DNA from: Alphaproteobacteria bacterium
Lineage (GTDB): Bacteria > Pseudomonadota > Alphaproteobacteria > Paracaedibacterales > CAITNM01
NCBI GenBank assembly: GCA_947478955.1
Contig: CANJXJ010000004.1
Location: 1 to 48,675, forward strand
Length of the DNA stretch: 48,675 nt
Direction of reading: 5' to 3'
Position 1 is the first letter of the stretch, and every line of letters starts with the position of its first letter. Shown here one piece after another: positions 26,239 to 35,140 of the stretch. A program made the position numbers and the translations under genes. The notes below the pieces were generated by a model. It saw only the letters and a program-made list of their open reading frames with translations, had not been told where the DNA came from and ran no database searches.

Positions 26239-27240
26239 ATGACTAAGCCCTACATTATTGCCGAACTTTCGGGCAACCATAATGGTGATATTAACCGTGC
26301 GTTTAAGCTTATTGAGGCTGCTAAAGAAGCGGGGGTAGATGCTGTAAAATTGCAAACCTATACAGCAGATACAATAACGATCGATTGCGATAATGAAGAT
26401 TTTCTTATTAAAGGCGGCCTATGGGATGGCTGTAAGCTTTATGATTTATATAAAGAAGCGCATACACCCTGGGAATGGCATGAAGCTTTATTTGCCAAAG
26501 GAAAAGAACTCGATATTACTGTTTTTTCCTCACCATTTGATGAAACAGCGGTTGATTTGCTGAAGAGCCTAAATGCTCCTCTTTATAAAATTGCTTCTCC
26601 TGAATTGGTGCATCATCCACTGATAGCTTATATTGCGTCTTTAAATAAGCCAATGATCATGTCAACAGGCATGGCAACAGTAGAAGAAATTACCGAAGCT
26701 GTTGAAGTCGCTTTTACAAATGGGTGCGCAGATTTAACTTTATTACATTGTGTCAGTGAATATCCTGCTCCCGTAGAGCACTGCAATTTAGCAACGATGC
26801 TTGATTTAAAGCAAAAGTTTACTAAGTGCAAAATTGGTTTATCCGATCATACATTGGGTACAACGGTTGCGATTGCTGCTGTAGCGCTTGGTGCGACCGT
26901 TATTGAAAAACATATTACCTTAGATCGCTCTGAAGGCGGTGTGGATGCTGCATTTTCATTAGAACCTGGTGAATTAAAGCATCTTTGTGAGGCAACACGA
27001 GATGCTGCATTAGCGATAGGCCAAATTAATTATCAGCGTAGTGATTCGGAACGAAAAAATAGGGTTTATAGGCGAAGTATTTATGCTGTAAAAGATATCG
27101 CAGAAGGTGAGGTTTTTACAAAAAAGAATATTAAAATTATTCGGCCAGGGTATGGAATAGCACCAAAGTTTTATGAAAAGTTAATGGGGACCAAGTCGTC
27201 TGCTTCATATCATTTTGGCGATCCATTAAAGGTAATTTAG
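26239..27240 (+). CDS. pseI: Pseudaminic acid synthase
   Basis: PseI condenses 2,4-diacetamido-2,4,6-trideoxy-L-altrose with phosphoenolpyruvate to make pseudaminic acid. The 333-residue NeuB-family protein has the N-terminal barrel (YIIAELSGNHNGDINRAFKL, AGVDAVKLQTYTADT, KIGLSDHTLGTTVAIAA) and a C-terminal antifreeze/SAF domain from ~275 (RRSIYAVKDIAEGEVF). The GLWDGCKLYDLYKEAHTPWEWH stretch is characteristic of PseI over sialic acid or legionaminic acid synthases. AAGGA lies just before the ATG. PseB, C, G and H-like neighbours complete the pathway. Confidence 0.94.
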   Translation: MTKPYIIAELSGNHNGDINRAFKLIEAAKEAGVDAVKLQTYTADTITIDCDNEDFLIKGGLWDGCKLYDLYKEAHTPWEWHEALFAKGKELDITVFSSPFDETAVDLLKSLNAPLYKIASPELVHHPLIAYIASLNKPMIMSTGMATVEEITEAVEVAFTNGCADLTLLHCVSEYPAPVEHCNLATMLDLKQKFTKCKIGLSDHTLGTTVAIAAVALGATVIEKHITLDRSEGGVDAAFSLEPGELKHLCEATRDAALAIGQINYQRSDSERKNRVYRRSIYAVKDIAEGEVFTKKNIKIIRPGYGIAPKFYEKLMGTKSSASYHFGDPLKVI

Positions 27241-28208
27241 TGCAAATATGCGCAATTGAAATTTTATCAATCACTAGGCTTGATGAGCTAAAAACAAGCG
27301 ATTTTCCTGATCTCCAGCAAAGATTAGAGAATTTAAAACTATTCTCGGATTATTACGCGGCATATGCTCGGGAGAGTTTCAACGACCATTCATTCATCGT
27401 GCATGATAATAAAAATATCCAGGCACTGGTGCTTGTATATGAATTTGAAAAAAGGCTAATGTCGCCATCAGACGGTGTGAATATAGATGTGCATTCTAGT
27501 ATTCCAAAGCAAGTAGGTATGGTATATGGCATGATAATAAAATATTTAGAAAAAACTCTATTAGAGCATCGGTGTAAAGAGCTTCTCATAAAAGATACTT
27601 TTTGCAATGGGAAGTTGTCTCAGTTAGGGGAATTACTTTTTTCTAAACGTTATAAAGCTGATATATCGTTCGAAATGAGTATTAGTTATAAAAATTTTAA
27701 TTTGGAAAATTTTTATAAAAATATTAGAAAAAGTTATAAGTCCCTTATAAATTGGGGAAAAAAAAACATCACTACCGTATGTATCAATAAAGATAACCCC
27801 TTAAAAGATAAATTTATAGATTTCAAAAATTTTCATATCAAAACATCCGGACGCCAAACAAGGTCTAACGAATCTTGGGAAATTCAATATCAAAAAATAG
27901 TGCAAGGATATGGTGAGCTTATTCTTGGATATTTTGAAGACAAACTTGTAGCAGGATCTCTCTTTTTAGATCATAACTCTGTGAGTGTTTATGCAACAGG
28001 GGTTTATGAGAGGTCATTAGATTATGGTTTGTCGCATTATCTTACATATCTTGGTGTTTGTCGCTCATATGAGAGAGGCATAACAACTAGCTTTTCTTTT
28101 GGTCAATTTGAAACGACGGTTCAAGATCAGAAATTGTATAATATTAAGTTTTTTAAAAAAGGTTTTTGCGAAGAATTTATTCCGACAATCTTATGGTCCA
28201 AACAATAA
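27240..28208 (+). CDS. FemAB/GNAT-like acyl- or aminoacyl-transferase
   Basis: The 322-residue protein resembles FemAB-type double-GNAT proteins of exopolysaccharide clusters. The C-terminal half has the GNAT-like ELILGYFEDKLVAGSLFLDH, then YATGVYERSLDYGLSHYLTY and FSFGQFE near the end. The GTG start at 27240 shares a base with the PseI stop, so the genes are coupled. It could acylate the NulO or another sugar. Similarity is at fold-pattern level. Confidence 0.6.
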   Translation: MQICAIEILSITRLDELKTSDFPDLQQRLENLKLFSDYYAAYARESFNDHSFIVHDNKNIQALVLVYEFEKRLMSPSDGVNIDVHSSIPKQVGMVYGMIIKYLEKTLLEHRCKELLIKDTFCNGKLSQLGELLFSKRYKADISFEMSISYKNFNLENFYKNIRKSYKSLINWGKKNITTVCINKDNPLKDKFIDFKNFHIKTSGRQTRSNESWEIQYQKIVQGYGELILGYFEDKLVAGSLFLDHNSVSVYATGVYERSLDYGLSHYLTYLGVCRSYERGITTSFSFGQFETTVQDQKLYNIKFFKKGFCEEFIPTILWSKQ

Positions 28209-28222
28209 GCGAAAGAGAAAAA

Positions 28223-28942
28223 ATGATTTCAGCCAAAATTGTTGAAGATTTCTATGAGAATGCCTATAAAGAGTTCGGATTTGGAGCACAGAGAAAATAC
28301 CCAAATGAAGAATTTTGTAGATTCATGGGACGGAATTTTTTCCATAAATCTCCTGAAGAACGAAAAAGAATTAAAATTCTAGAAACAGGCTGCGGCTCTG
28401 GTGCTAATCTTTGGATGATTGCAAAGGAAGGGTTTGATGCCCATGGGATTGATTTGTCGTCGGAAGCTATTTTTCTGGCGGAAAAAATGCTTGAAAGCTA
28501 TGGAGTTGCAGCTGAGCTATCGGCACAAAACATGTGTGATTTAAACTTTCAAAATAATAATTTTGACGCAGTGGTTGATGTTTTTTCTTCTTATTGTTTT
28601 TCAAAGAAGGAACATCTTTTGTATCTGCAAGAAATTAAAAGAATTCTAAAACCAGGCGGTTTGTTTTTTTCGTACTTTCCTGCAAAGCAATCAGACGCTT
28701 ATTTATTTCCAAAAGATTCACGCTTTATAGACTCAGATACATTAGAGTCAATAACACGCGAAAATTCACCTTTTTGTGGACAAAATTATCCATTTCGCTT
28801 TATTCACTCGTGTGAATATGAACAGGGATTGAAGAATTTAGATTTTGACATTCAATATTCAGAAATGATTAGCAGGACTTACCATAAACGCCAAGAAGTT
28901 TTTAGTTTTGTTGTGATTGAGGCTAAAAAGGGATCCATTTGA
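28223..28942 (+). CDS. Class I SAM-dependent methyltransferase
   Basis: I chose the ATG at 28223 (239 residues, MISAKIVEDFYENAYKEFG), 15 bp after the previous stop with an AAGAGAAAA purine run before it. An in-frame ATG at 28193 lies within the preceding gene. SAM motif I is ILETGCGSGANLWMIA, followed by HGIDLSSEAI, NNNFDAVVDVFSSYCF and IKRILKPGGLFFSYFP. It belongs to the Methyltransf_11/25 group. The last bases overlap the region just ahead of the LIC12162-like gene. The glycan target is unknown. Confidence 0.8.
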   Translation: MISAKIVEDFYENAYKEFGFGAQRKYPNEEFCRFMGRNFFHKSPEERKRIKILETGCGSGANLWMIAKEGFDAHGIDLSSEAIFLAEKMLESYGVAAELSAQNMCDLNFQNNNFDAVVDVFSSYCFSKKEHLLYLQEIKRILKPGGLFFSYFPAKQSDAYLFPKDSRFIDSDTLESITRENSPFCGQNYPFRFIHSCEYEQGLKNLDFDIQYSEMISRTYHKRQEVFSFVVIEAKKGSI

Positions 28943-28947
28943 TATTG

Positions 28948-30603
28948 ATGAAAAAATGTTATTTGACAGAGGTTGATAAGAATTATTCTGCTGATGAAGA
29001 TTTGGTATTAGGGCTATGGTGCTTTAAGGATATTGCAGATGCTAGACGTGCTAAATGCATAGAAGCATATGAAGGTGAAGATCTGAATGCTTTACATAAG
29101 CAACTTTATGAGCTCGGTATTCATTTATTAATTGAAGATGCAGATTTGCTTGAAGGTGTAGAGAGAGAAATATTTTTACTTAAAAATCAGTGTGACTATT
29201 TTTATTTTGTTTTTTTTGGTTTTTATTTGTTTCGGCTCATAAAAAAAACTCTAAATATGTATCCCATGCAAGATGTAGCGTTTGAAAAAGTTAGTCGTCC
29301 AAAAAAAATAGCACATCATTCAAGCTATTTCCAACCCGCTTACTTTGGTTATCTAGCGATGCTGATAATAGAAGTGATATTGAAAGATGAACATATCAAT
29401 TGGTTTGCCTCGGAAAGGGAATCGGGCAAGGCATTTAAGGAGAATGTCCCTAATATTCCTAAGCAAAAATTATCAACTAAATTTAAAAATAAATTAAATT
29501 ATTTTTCAGGCATTAGCGGTATATATTTTATTCCTGGCTTATTGTTGAGTGTTATTTATATGTCTAGGAATTTTGCGCAACGAAGAAAACCAAATTACTT
29601 CACAAAACAACCGATTTTAACCTTAAATACGGAAATAATGCAATTTATTAAAATTTTTAGAGCTTTATTTTCTGAAAAAACAATATTCAAAAAAGATTAC
29701 CAGCATAGTATTGATAAAATAAAAAAGCTTTACATCGGTAATTCAGGGTATTTAGTGTATGGAGATAATGTGCATGATAGGGTATACAAAAATTATTTTG
29801 CTGGAAAAAGTAACTTTTGTGTATACCAACATGGTGCATCCTATGGAATGATAAATTATTTGGTTTCCCATGAAATAGAATTCAACTGCCCTTCCTTTAT
29901 TAGTTGGGGAAGGGAAGTGCATTCAAATGTGCCGCGTAAAAATATCATTAATAATTTGCCGAGCCCCCAGTTGTATAAGCTAAAAGATTTATATGCTTTT
30001 AATAATCAAAAAAAAATAATTTGGGTAACGTGTTCGATTGATAGATGCGGAGAAGGGCTAATTTTTCTGGCTGCATCTCAGCACATGGATTATGTGGAAA
30101 AAAAAGAAAAGCTGTTAGATTTTTTAGATAAAGAATTATTAAAAGATCTTATATACAAACCTTTTCCTACCAAGATTGATGCTGGACATTTTGCAGATGA
30201 GTTTTTAAATAAAATCCCAAAAAATCAACAAGTATTAAATAAAATTAATTTGAATACATTAATATTGAGTTCTAAATTTTCCATACTTGACTACTTGGGG
30301 ACCTCTTTTTACGAAGCTATGAGTATGAATGCCCCAGTTGTGTTGTGTTTATTCCATTCGACAACTTCTATTCTGACTGATTCTGCTAGAGAGCTGCTAA
30401 AAGAATTTGAAAAATTGGGAGTGATGCATACTGATCCCGAAAAAGCTGCTGTTTTTATCAATTCTCTAAACACTAGAGATGTGCAAGAGTGGTGGCAAGA
30501 TAAAGCAATTCAAGATCTAAGAAAACAATTTCTTGAAATGTACGCAAACAATAAGCCATATTTTTGGCCTTGGCTAAAAGCTATTTTAAAGAGAGAAATA
30601 TAA
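28948..30603 (+). CDS. LIC12162-like putative sugar transferase
   Basis: The ~551-residue protein begins MKKCYLTEVDKNYSADEDLV-LGLWC, which resembles the start of LIC12162-family putative transferases from Leptospira-type surface loci. The C-terminal half looks like a GT-B fold: VYQHGASYGMINYLVSHEIE, and near the end LDYLGTSFYEAMSMNAPVVL, a donor-binding-like motif. I chose the ATG at 28948 over TTG 28939, which overlaps the previous stop. A hydrophobic stretch near residues 80-100 may touch the membrane. It may transfer one of the unusual acidic sugars made here; biochemical function of the family is unproven. Confidence 0.65.
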   Translation: MKKCYLTEVDKNYSADEDLVLGLWCFKDIADARRAKCIEAYEGEDLNALHKQLYELGIHLLIEDADLLEGVEREIFLLKNQCDYFYFVFFGFYLFRLIKKTLNMYPMQDVAFEKVSRPKKIAHHSSYFQPAYFGYLAMLIIEVILKDEHINWFASERESGKAFKENVPNIPKQKLSTKFKNKLNYFSGISGIYFIPGLLLSVIYMSRNFAQRRKPNYFTKQPILTLNTEIMQFIKIFRALFSEKTIFKKDYQHSIDKIKKLYIGNSGYLVYGDNVHDRVYKNYFAGKSNFCVYQHGASYGMINYLVSHEIEFNCPSFISWGREVHSNVPRKNIINNLPSPQLYKLKDLYAFNNQKKIIWVTCSIDRCGEGLIFLAASQHMDYVEKKEKLLDFLDKELLKDLIYKPFPTKIDAGHFADEFLNKIPKNQQVLNKINLNTLILSSKFSILDYLGTSFYEAMSMNAPVVLCLFHSTTSILTDSARELLKEFEKLGVMHTDPEKAAVFINSLNTRDVQEWWQDKAIQDLRKQFLEMYANNKPYFWPWLKAILKREI

Positions 30604-31311
30604 ATGACTATTTTTGCAGCATGGCAACAGTTAGCTTCTCCTCAGGTTACTATTGCGATGGCAAGCATGGGGTTTGATTGGATAGTTGTCGATCTTGAGC
30701 ATTCATCAATTACTACTCAAGAAGCTGAAGCAATTTTCATAGCTGCTGAACGGCAGAATGCTAAGCCATTTGTGCGATTACCATCGGCAGATCCTTATCT
30801 TGCTAGACGAATATTAGATGCAGGAGCTGCTGGACTATTTGTGCCTGTCGTGGAATCGAGAAAAACATTTGATGATTTTGCTGAGCACTGTTTTTTTCCG
30901 CCAAAAGGAAGAAGAGGCTTAGGGTTAACACGTGCAAATTCTTGGGGAAAAAATCTAAAGGACTATTTTGAGGTGTTCAAGCCAACTATCATTGCGCAAA
31001 TTGAAACCAAAAAAGGTGCTGAAAACATAGCAGATATTGTTTCTTCGGCATTTTTAGATGGCATAATGATTGGTCCATATGACTTGTCAGCAACCCTTGG
31101 AACGCCAGGTCAATTTGATGATAAAGTTTTTAAAAATATTTGTGCTTCTGTGAGAGTGGCAGCAAGGAATAATAAAAAAATGATTGGTTATCACCAAGTA
31201 GAGCCAAACTCACAAATACTACAAAAGCGTATTGAAGAGCGATATGATTTCATTGCTTATGGAACAGATATTGTTGCTTTGAGGTACTCCTTGGAAGGAA
31301 TAAGGAAATGA
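30604..31311 (+). CDS. HpcH/HpaI-type pyruvate aldolase
   Basis: The 235-residue class II aldolase has WIVVDLEHSSITTQEAEAI, FVRLPSADPYLARRILDAGA, GLFVPVVES, IIAQIETKKGAENI and GIMIGPYDLSATLG, the metal- and pyruvate-binding motifs of the HpaI family. Such enzymes reversibly join pyruvate to an aldehyde, giving a 2-keto-3-deoxy acid. It is the first gene of a cassette whose next gene is a KdsB-like CMP transferase, so I infer that the product is a 2-keto-3-deoxy sugar acid. The start overlaps the previous stop (TAAATG) and the stop overlaps the next start. Confidence 0.88.
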   Translation: MTIFAAWQQLASPQVTIAMASMGFDWIVVDLEHSSITTQEAEAIFIAAERQNAKPFVRLPSADPYLARRILDAGAAGLFVPVVESRKTFDDFAEHCFFPPKGRRGLGLTRANSWGKNLKDYFEVFKPTIIAQIETKKGAENIADIVSSAFLDGIMIGPYDLSATLGTPGQFDDKVFKNICASVRVAARNNKKMIGYHQVEPNSQILQKRIEERYDFIAYGTDIVALRYSLEGIRK

Positions 31312-32066
31312 AAAAGGTATGTATTATACCAGCACGTATGGGGTCATCTAGGTTTCCCGGTAAGCCACTTGCGAAAGCTCTAGGTATCCCAGTTATTATA
31401 CATATTGCAAAGCGCTGCCTTCTTGCAAAAAATCTTGATTATGTGGGAGTAGCTACTTGTGATGAAGAAATAAAAATAGTGTGTGAGCAGTATAATATTC
31501 CGGTGCTTATGACTAGTGCAAGCCATGAGCGTTGTACGGATAGAGTCAGTGAAGCAATAGAAAAGCTTGACTTCAGCCTTAATGATGACGATTTCGTGCT
31601 GATGGTTCAAGGGGATGAGATTTTAGTCACTCCGGACATGATTAATTCTGTAGTTAATGATTACGAAAAAAACTGTTCTCCTGTTGTTAATTTGTTATCG
31701 AGAATTTATTCTGCGCAAGATCATGAAGACCCTAATGTGGTGAAAGTGGTTTCTGCCCCCGACCAACGTGCTCTATATTTTTCTAGAGCCCCCATACCTT
31801 CAACTTATAGGGATAAAGAAGCTTTGATTTATCAACAAACAGGCCTTATAGGTTTTTCTAAGGGATTTTTAAAAGATTTCAGTAATTTACCACAAACACC
31901 TTTGGAAAAAGTTGAGTCAATCGATATGCTGCGTGTTCTTGAGCATGGTTTGCCTTTACGAGTTGTGTATACAGATACAGAAACTGTCGCTATTGATGTG
32001 CCGTCTGATTTAGTGCGTGCTACAAAAATTCTTGAGAGCGATTGTTTTGTCAAAAAATATGCCTAA
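31308..32066 (+). CDS. KdsB-like CMP-ulosonic acid cytidylyltransferase
   Basis: The 252-residue protein has IIPARMGSSRFPGKPLAKALG at the N-terminus, TDRVSEAI in the usual HxSGTDRxxE region (here HERCTDR, with Cys for Gly), VQGDEILV and YFSRAPIP. Length matches KdsB (~248). KdsB activates Kdo with CTP for LPS. Because it lies in an aldolase-dehydrogenase-phosphatase cassette with no KdsA or WaaA nearby, I infer that it activates a cassette-made ulosonic acid, not housekeeping Kdo. It overlaps both neighbours by a few bases. The divergent GTDR region fits a changed substrate. Confidence 0.8.
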   Translation: MKKVCIIPARMGSSRFPGKPLAKALGIPVIIHIAKRCLLAKNLDYVGVATCDEEIKIVCEQYNIPVLMTSASHERCTDRVSEAIEKLDFSLNDDDFVLMVQGDEILVTPDMINSVVNDYEKNCSPVVNLLSRIYSAQDHEDPNVVKVVSAPDQRALYFSRAPIPSTYRDKEALIYQQTGLIGFSKGFLKDFSNLPQTPLEKVESIDMLRVLEHGLPLRVVYTDTETVAIDVPSDLVRATKILESDCFVKKYA

Positions 32067-33018
32067 TATTTTGGTTTCTAACATCGGTTTTGGTCTGGCG
32101 TCACCAGAATCATTAACAAAATTACAGAGAGTAGCGGATGTTACTTTAAATGAAGCAGCCATTCGCTTTACTGAGCGGGATTTTATTGAACGAATTCAAA
32201 GTGCCGATATTTTGATTGCCGGCACAGAAAAAATTACACGACTAGTTGTCGAGTCTGCCACAAATTTAAAGCTTATTGCACGGGTTGGGGTTGGGGTTGA
32301 TAATGTTGATTTGGATTGCGCCCAAGAAAATAACATCAGTATTTGTTATACTCCGGATGCTCCATCAGAAGCAGTGCCAGAATTTACACTTTCACTTATG
32401 CTTAATCTAATAAAAGGCATATCTGTCTCTGATAGAAAAATGCATAAAGGAATTTGGCACAAACCAATGGGCAGAATGTTATCTTCGATGAAAATTGGCA
32501 TTGTGGGAGCTGGAAAAATTGGTTCTAAAGTTATTAATCTTATTAAATCTATATCGCCTAAAACGGAAATTCTTTTTTATGATCCCTACTTAGAATCCTT
32601 AGAGCACGCTATAAAATGTGACATTGAACAGCTCTTTCGTGAATGTGATATTGTATCCTTGCACATACCGTTGAAGGATCAAACCAAGGGATTAGTAAAT
32701 GATAGCCTTTTAAATGTTATGAAAAAAGAAAGCTATCTTATTAATACATCTCGAGGAGGGGTTGTAGATGAGATTGCGTTATATCACTCTCTTCGGAACA
32801 ATCACTTAGCGGGTGCAGCGATGGATGTTTTTGAAATTGAACCCTATAGTGGGCCATTAACTGAGTTGGATAATTGCTTAACTACATCTCATATGGGCTC
32901 TTTAACTAGGGAAGTAAGGGCCTTGATGGAAGAACAAATTGTAGAAGATGTTATGCGTTTTATGAGCGGCCAACCTTTTATAAGGCAGCTACATGGATTT
33001 AATTTCAGTGGATACTAA
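32059..33018 (+). CDS. D-2-hydroxyacid dehydrogenase (SerA-like)
   Basis: The ATG at 32059 gives 319 residues starting MPNILVSNIGFG, overlapping the cytidylyltransferase stop; the TTG at 32017 would read back into that gene. The NAD-binding loop is IGIVGAGKIGSKV (~residue 145). The catalytic set is Arg in NTSRGGVVDE, Glu in FEIEP and His in TTSHMGSLT. Members convert 2-hydroxy acids and 2-keto acids. In this cassette it could supply or trim the aldolase substrate, or modify the 2-keto acid product. Role inferred from position. Confidence 0.85.
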   Translation: MPNILVSNIGFGLASPESLTKLQRVADVTLNEAAIRFTERDFIERIQSADILIAGTEKITRLVVESATNLKLIARVGVGVDNVDLDCAQENNISICYTPDAPSEAVPEFTLSLMLNLIKGISVSDRKMHKGIWHKPMGRMLSSMKIGIVGAGKIGSKVINLIKSISPKTEILFYDPYLESLEHAIKCDIEQLFRECDIVSLHIPLKDQTKGLVNDSLLNVMKKESYLINTSRGGVVDEIALYHSLRNNHLAGAAMDVFEIEPYSGPLTELDNCLTTSHMGSLTREVRALMEEQIVEDVMRFMSGQPFIRQLHGFNFSGY

Positions 33019-33019
33019 A

Positions 33020-33916
33020 ATGAAAAAAGCAATTATATTTGGTGGTTCGGGATTTGTGGGAAGTCATGTGGCTGATGCTCTAACAAATGCTGGCATCGAA
33101 GCAACTATTTTTGACATTGCTCCATCTGAATTTAAAAATGATAAGCAGGCTTTTATACAAGGCACTATTCTTGATCAAGATCTGGTTAATAAGGCGATTG
33201 AAGGAAAAGATTACGTTTATCATTTAGCAGGCCAAGCAGATATAGGTATTAGTTTTGAAGCCCCTAAAGAAACGCTTTCTTTAAACATACAAGGAACCAT
33301 TAATATTCTTGATGCTTGCCGTAAGTATGATATCGAGCGATTTATTTTTGCATCAACTATTTATGTTTACTCTGATCTAGGTGGATTTTACAGGGCTAGT
33401 AAGCAGGCTTGTGAAATTATAATTGAGGAATACCAAAAGAACTTTGGGATTGATTATACAATTTTAAGATATGGCTCTTTGTATGGTCCCAGGGCTGATG
33501 AAAAAAACCTTATTCACCGAATACTAAAACAGGCGATCTTAGAAAAAACTATTCAAATTGGTTATGGTAGCGAAGAAAAAAGAGATTATATTCATGTTTA
33601 TGATGCTGCTCGCATGAGCGTTGATATATTATCAAAAAAATATAAAAATGCCCATGTAATGTTAACGGGGCATCAGTGTATTAGTCGCGGGGAGTTATTT
33701 GAGACCATTAATGAAATGTTAGGTGGGGATATTAAAATAGAGGAAACAGTCCAGCCAGAAAATGATCGTCTTCATGGGCATTACAAATTTACTCCGTATG
33801 TTTTTAAACCACAAATTTCAAAAAAACTTGTGAGTAATGAGTATCTCGAGTTTGGCCAGGGGATTTTGAATTGCATGGAAGAAATCCACGAAAAATATGT
33901 TACCCAAAAATCTTGA
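33020..33916 (+). CDS. NAD-dependent sugar epimerase/dehydratase
   Basis: The ATG at 33020 gives 298 residues beginning MKKAIIFGGSGFVGSHV; the TTG at 32993 lies in the preceding gene. It is an extended short-chain dehydrogenase with GGSGFVGSHVADAL at the N-terminus, DIAPSEF marking NAD specificity, and the active site in FASTIYVYSDLGGFYRASKQ (Thr, Tyr, Lys). The region after GFYRASK is shorter than in GalE-type enzymes. It may work on a nucleotide sugar that feeds the cassette. It overlaps the HAD gene by 20 bp. Confidence 0.82.
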   Translation: MKKAIIFGGSGFVGSHVADALTNAGIEATIFDIAPSEFKNDKQAFIQGTILDQDLVNKAIEGKDYVYHLAGQADIGISFEAPKETLSLNIQGTINILDACRKYDIERFIFASTIYVYSDLGGFYRASKQACEIIIEEYQKNFGIDYTILRYGSLYGPRADEKNLIHRILKQAILEKTIQIGYGSEEKRDYIHVYDAARMSVDILSKKYKNAHVMLTGHQCISRGELFETINEMLGGDIKIEETVQPENDRLHGHYKFTPYVFKPQISKKLVSNEYLEFGQGILNCMEEIHEKYVTQKS

Positions 33917-34538
33917 TGCTCTCTTTTTAGATTTTGATGGAGTAGTTGTTGAATCAGCTAATATCAAAACGCAAGCTTTTTACGAATTATATTTACCATA
34001 TGGAACTGAAGTAGCGGATAATGCAAAAAATTACCACCTACAATACCAAGGCGTTAATCGTTACAAAAAATTTGAAGAGATACATAAGTTATTTTTGAAT
34101 CGAGCTTGTTTAGAGGATGAAAAAGAAAAGCTTTCAACAAAATTCTCAGAGATTGTTTTTGAAAAAATTATAGAAGCTCCCTTAGTTGAAGGAGTTTTAG
34201 GTTTTTTGAGAGAAATGCAAAAGCAAGTTATTCCTATTTTTTTACTCTCAGCAACACCTCATGAAGAGTTGCTCGGTATATGTAAAGAAAGAAAAATCTT
34301 GAGTTATTTTAAAGGTGCCTACGGAGCGCCCTATGAGAAGAGCGCAATGGGCAAAAAAATTATAAGTGATTATCATTTTAATAAAGAGAGTATAATTTTT
34401 ATTGGTGATAGCTTAAGTGATTTTAAAGCAGCATCAACAATTGACATCACTTTTGTGGGAAGAGTTCCCGATGGTGAAGAAAATCCCTTTGATTCTTCTA
34501 TCAAGACGATCACAAATTTTCTAGAATTAATACAATGA
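33897..34538 (+). CDS. HAD-superfamily phosphatase
   Basis: The 213-residue protein has the four HAD motifs: FLDFDGVVVESANIK (nucleophile Asp), LLSATPHEELL, a Lys in YEKSAMGKK, and FIGDSLSDFKAAS. A cap region lies between motifs I and II, as in phosphoglycolate/beta-phosphoglucomutase-like members. By analogy with KdsC, it could dephosphorylate a sugar phosphate or ulosonic acid phosphate in this cassette. It lacks KdsC's compact length (~180, no cap), so it is not a KdsC orthologue. Confidence 0.82.
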   Translation: MLPKNLDALFLDFDGVVVESANIKTQAFYELYLPYGTEVADNAKNYHLQYQGVNRYKKFEEIHKLFLNRACLEDEKEKLSTKFSEIVFEKIIEAPLVEGVLGFLREMQKQVIPIFLLSATPHEELLGICKERKILSYFKGAYGAPYEKSAMGKKIISDYHFNKESIIFIGDSLSDFKAASTIDITFVGRVPDGEENPFDSSIKTITNFLELIQ

Positions 34539-35140
34539 AAGATTGTCAATTTCAAACAGTGCAACAAGCTGGATTATTTCTAAAACAACACATTGAACAA
34601 GATTTGCAGTACCAAATCAAGTTACAGGATCATGCCCTTCTAATTTTACCAGGTGGAAATAGTATCAAGTTATTTTTTCCATATCTTATTGTACTAGATG
34701 TGCCATGGGATAAGATAACCATCGGTTTAAGCGATGAGCGCTGCGTACCCTTTGATCATGAAATGAGCAATGAGAGGCAGCTAAGAGAATGCTTTTTGGA
34801 TTTGCTACCCACTTATAATTATTGCCCTTTAAATAAAAATTTGATCGCTAAAATTCAGGAATTTCCACCAATTACCATTTTAAGTATGGGAGAAGATGGG
34901 CATGTGGCATCTCTTTTCCCTCAGGAGTATGACGAGTGGAAGGACAGTGGGATGGGTATTTATAAAACAACAAAACAGAAAATCAATCGAGAGAGCCTTT
35001 CTGAGGTGGCTTTAGTTCTTTCTTCGAATATTTATATATTGTGTACTGGTAATGAGAAAAATGGTTTCTTTGATAGGGGTAAATTGCACTCCTTACCATT
35101 TAAAACTATTTTTGAAAAATCAATGTTTATTAGGTGTTAA
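34535..35140 (+). CDS. 6-phosphogluconolactonase/GlcN6P-isomerase-like protein
   Basis: The 201-residue protein has the family's LPGGNSIKLFF, GLSDERCVP and MGEDGHVASLFP motifs. It is shorter than DevB/Pgl (~230). In this context it may open a lactone or isomerise a sugar phosphate for the aldolase route, not serve the pentose phosphate pathway. It overlaps the HAD gene by 4 bp, and its stop overlaps the next GTG start, so it is embedded in the operon. Confidence 0.82.
   Translation: MKDCQFQTVQQAGLFLKQHIEQDLQYQIKLQDHALLILPGGNSIKLFFPYLIVLDVPWDKITIGLSDERCVPFDHEMSNERQLRECFLDLLPTYNYCPLNKNLIAKIQEFPPITILSMGEDGHVASLFPQEYDEWKDSGMGIYKTTKQKINRESLSEVALVLSSNIYILCTGNEKNGFFDRGKLHSLPFKTIFEKSMFIRC

Noticed and set aside
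31308-32066. Housekeeping KdsB for LPS Kdo
   Set aside because: No Kdo neighbours, altered GTDR motif and tight coupling to the aldolase favour a cassette-specific role; housekeeping use cannot be fully excluded.
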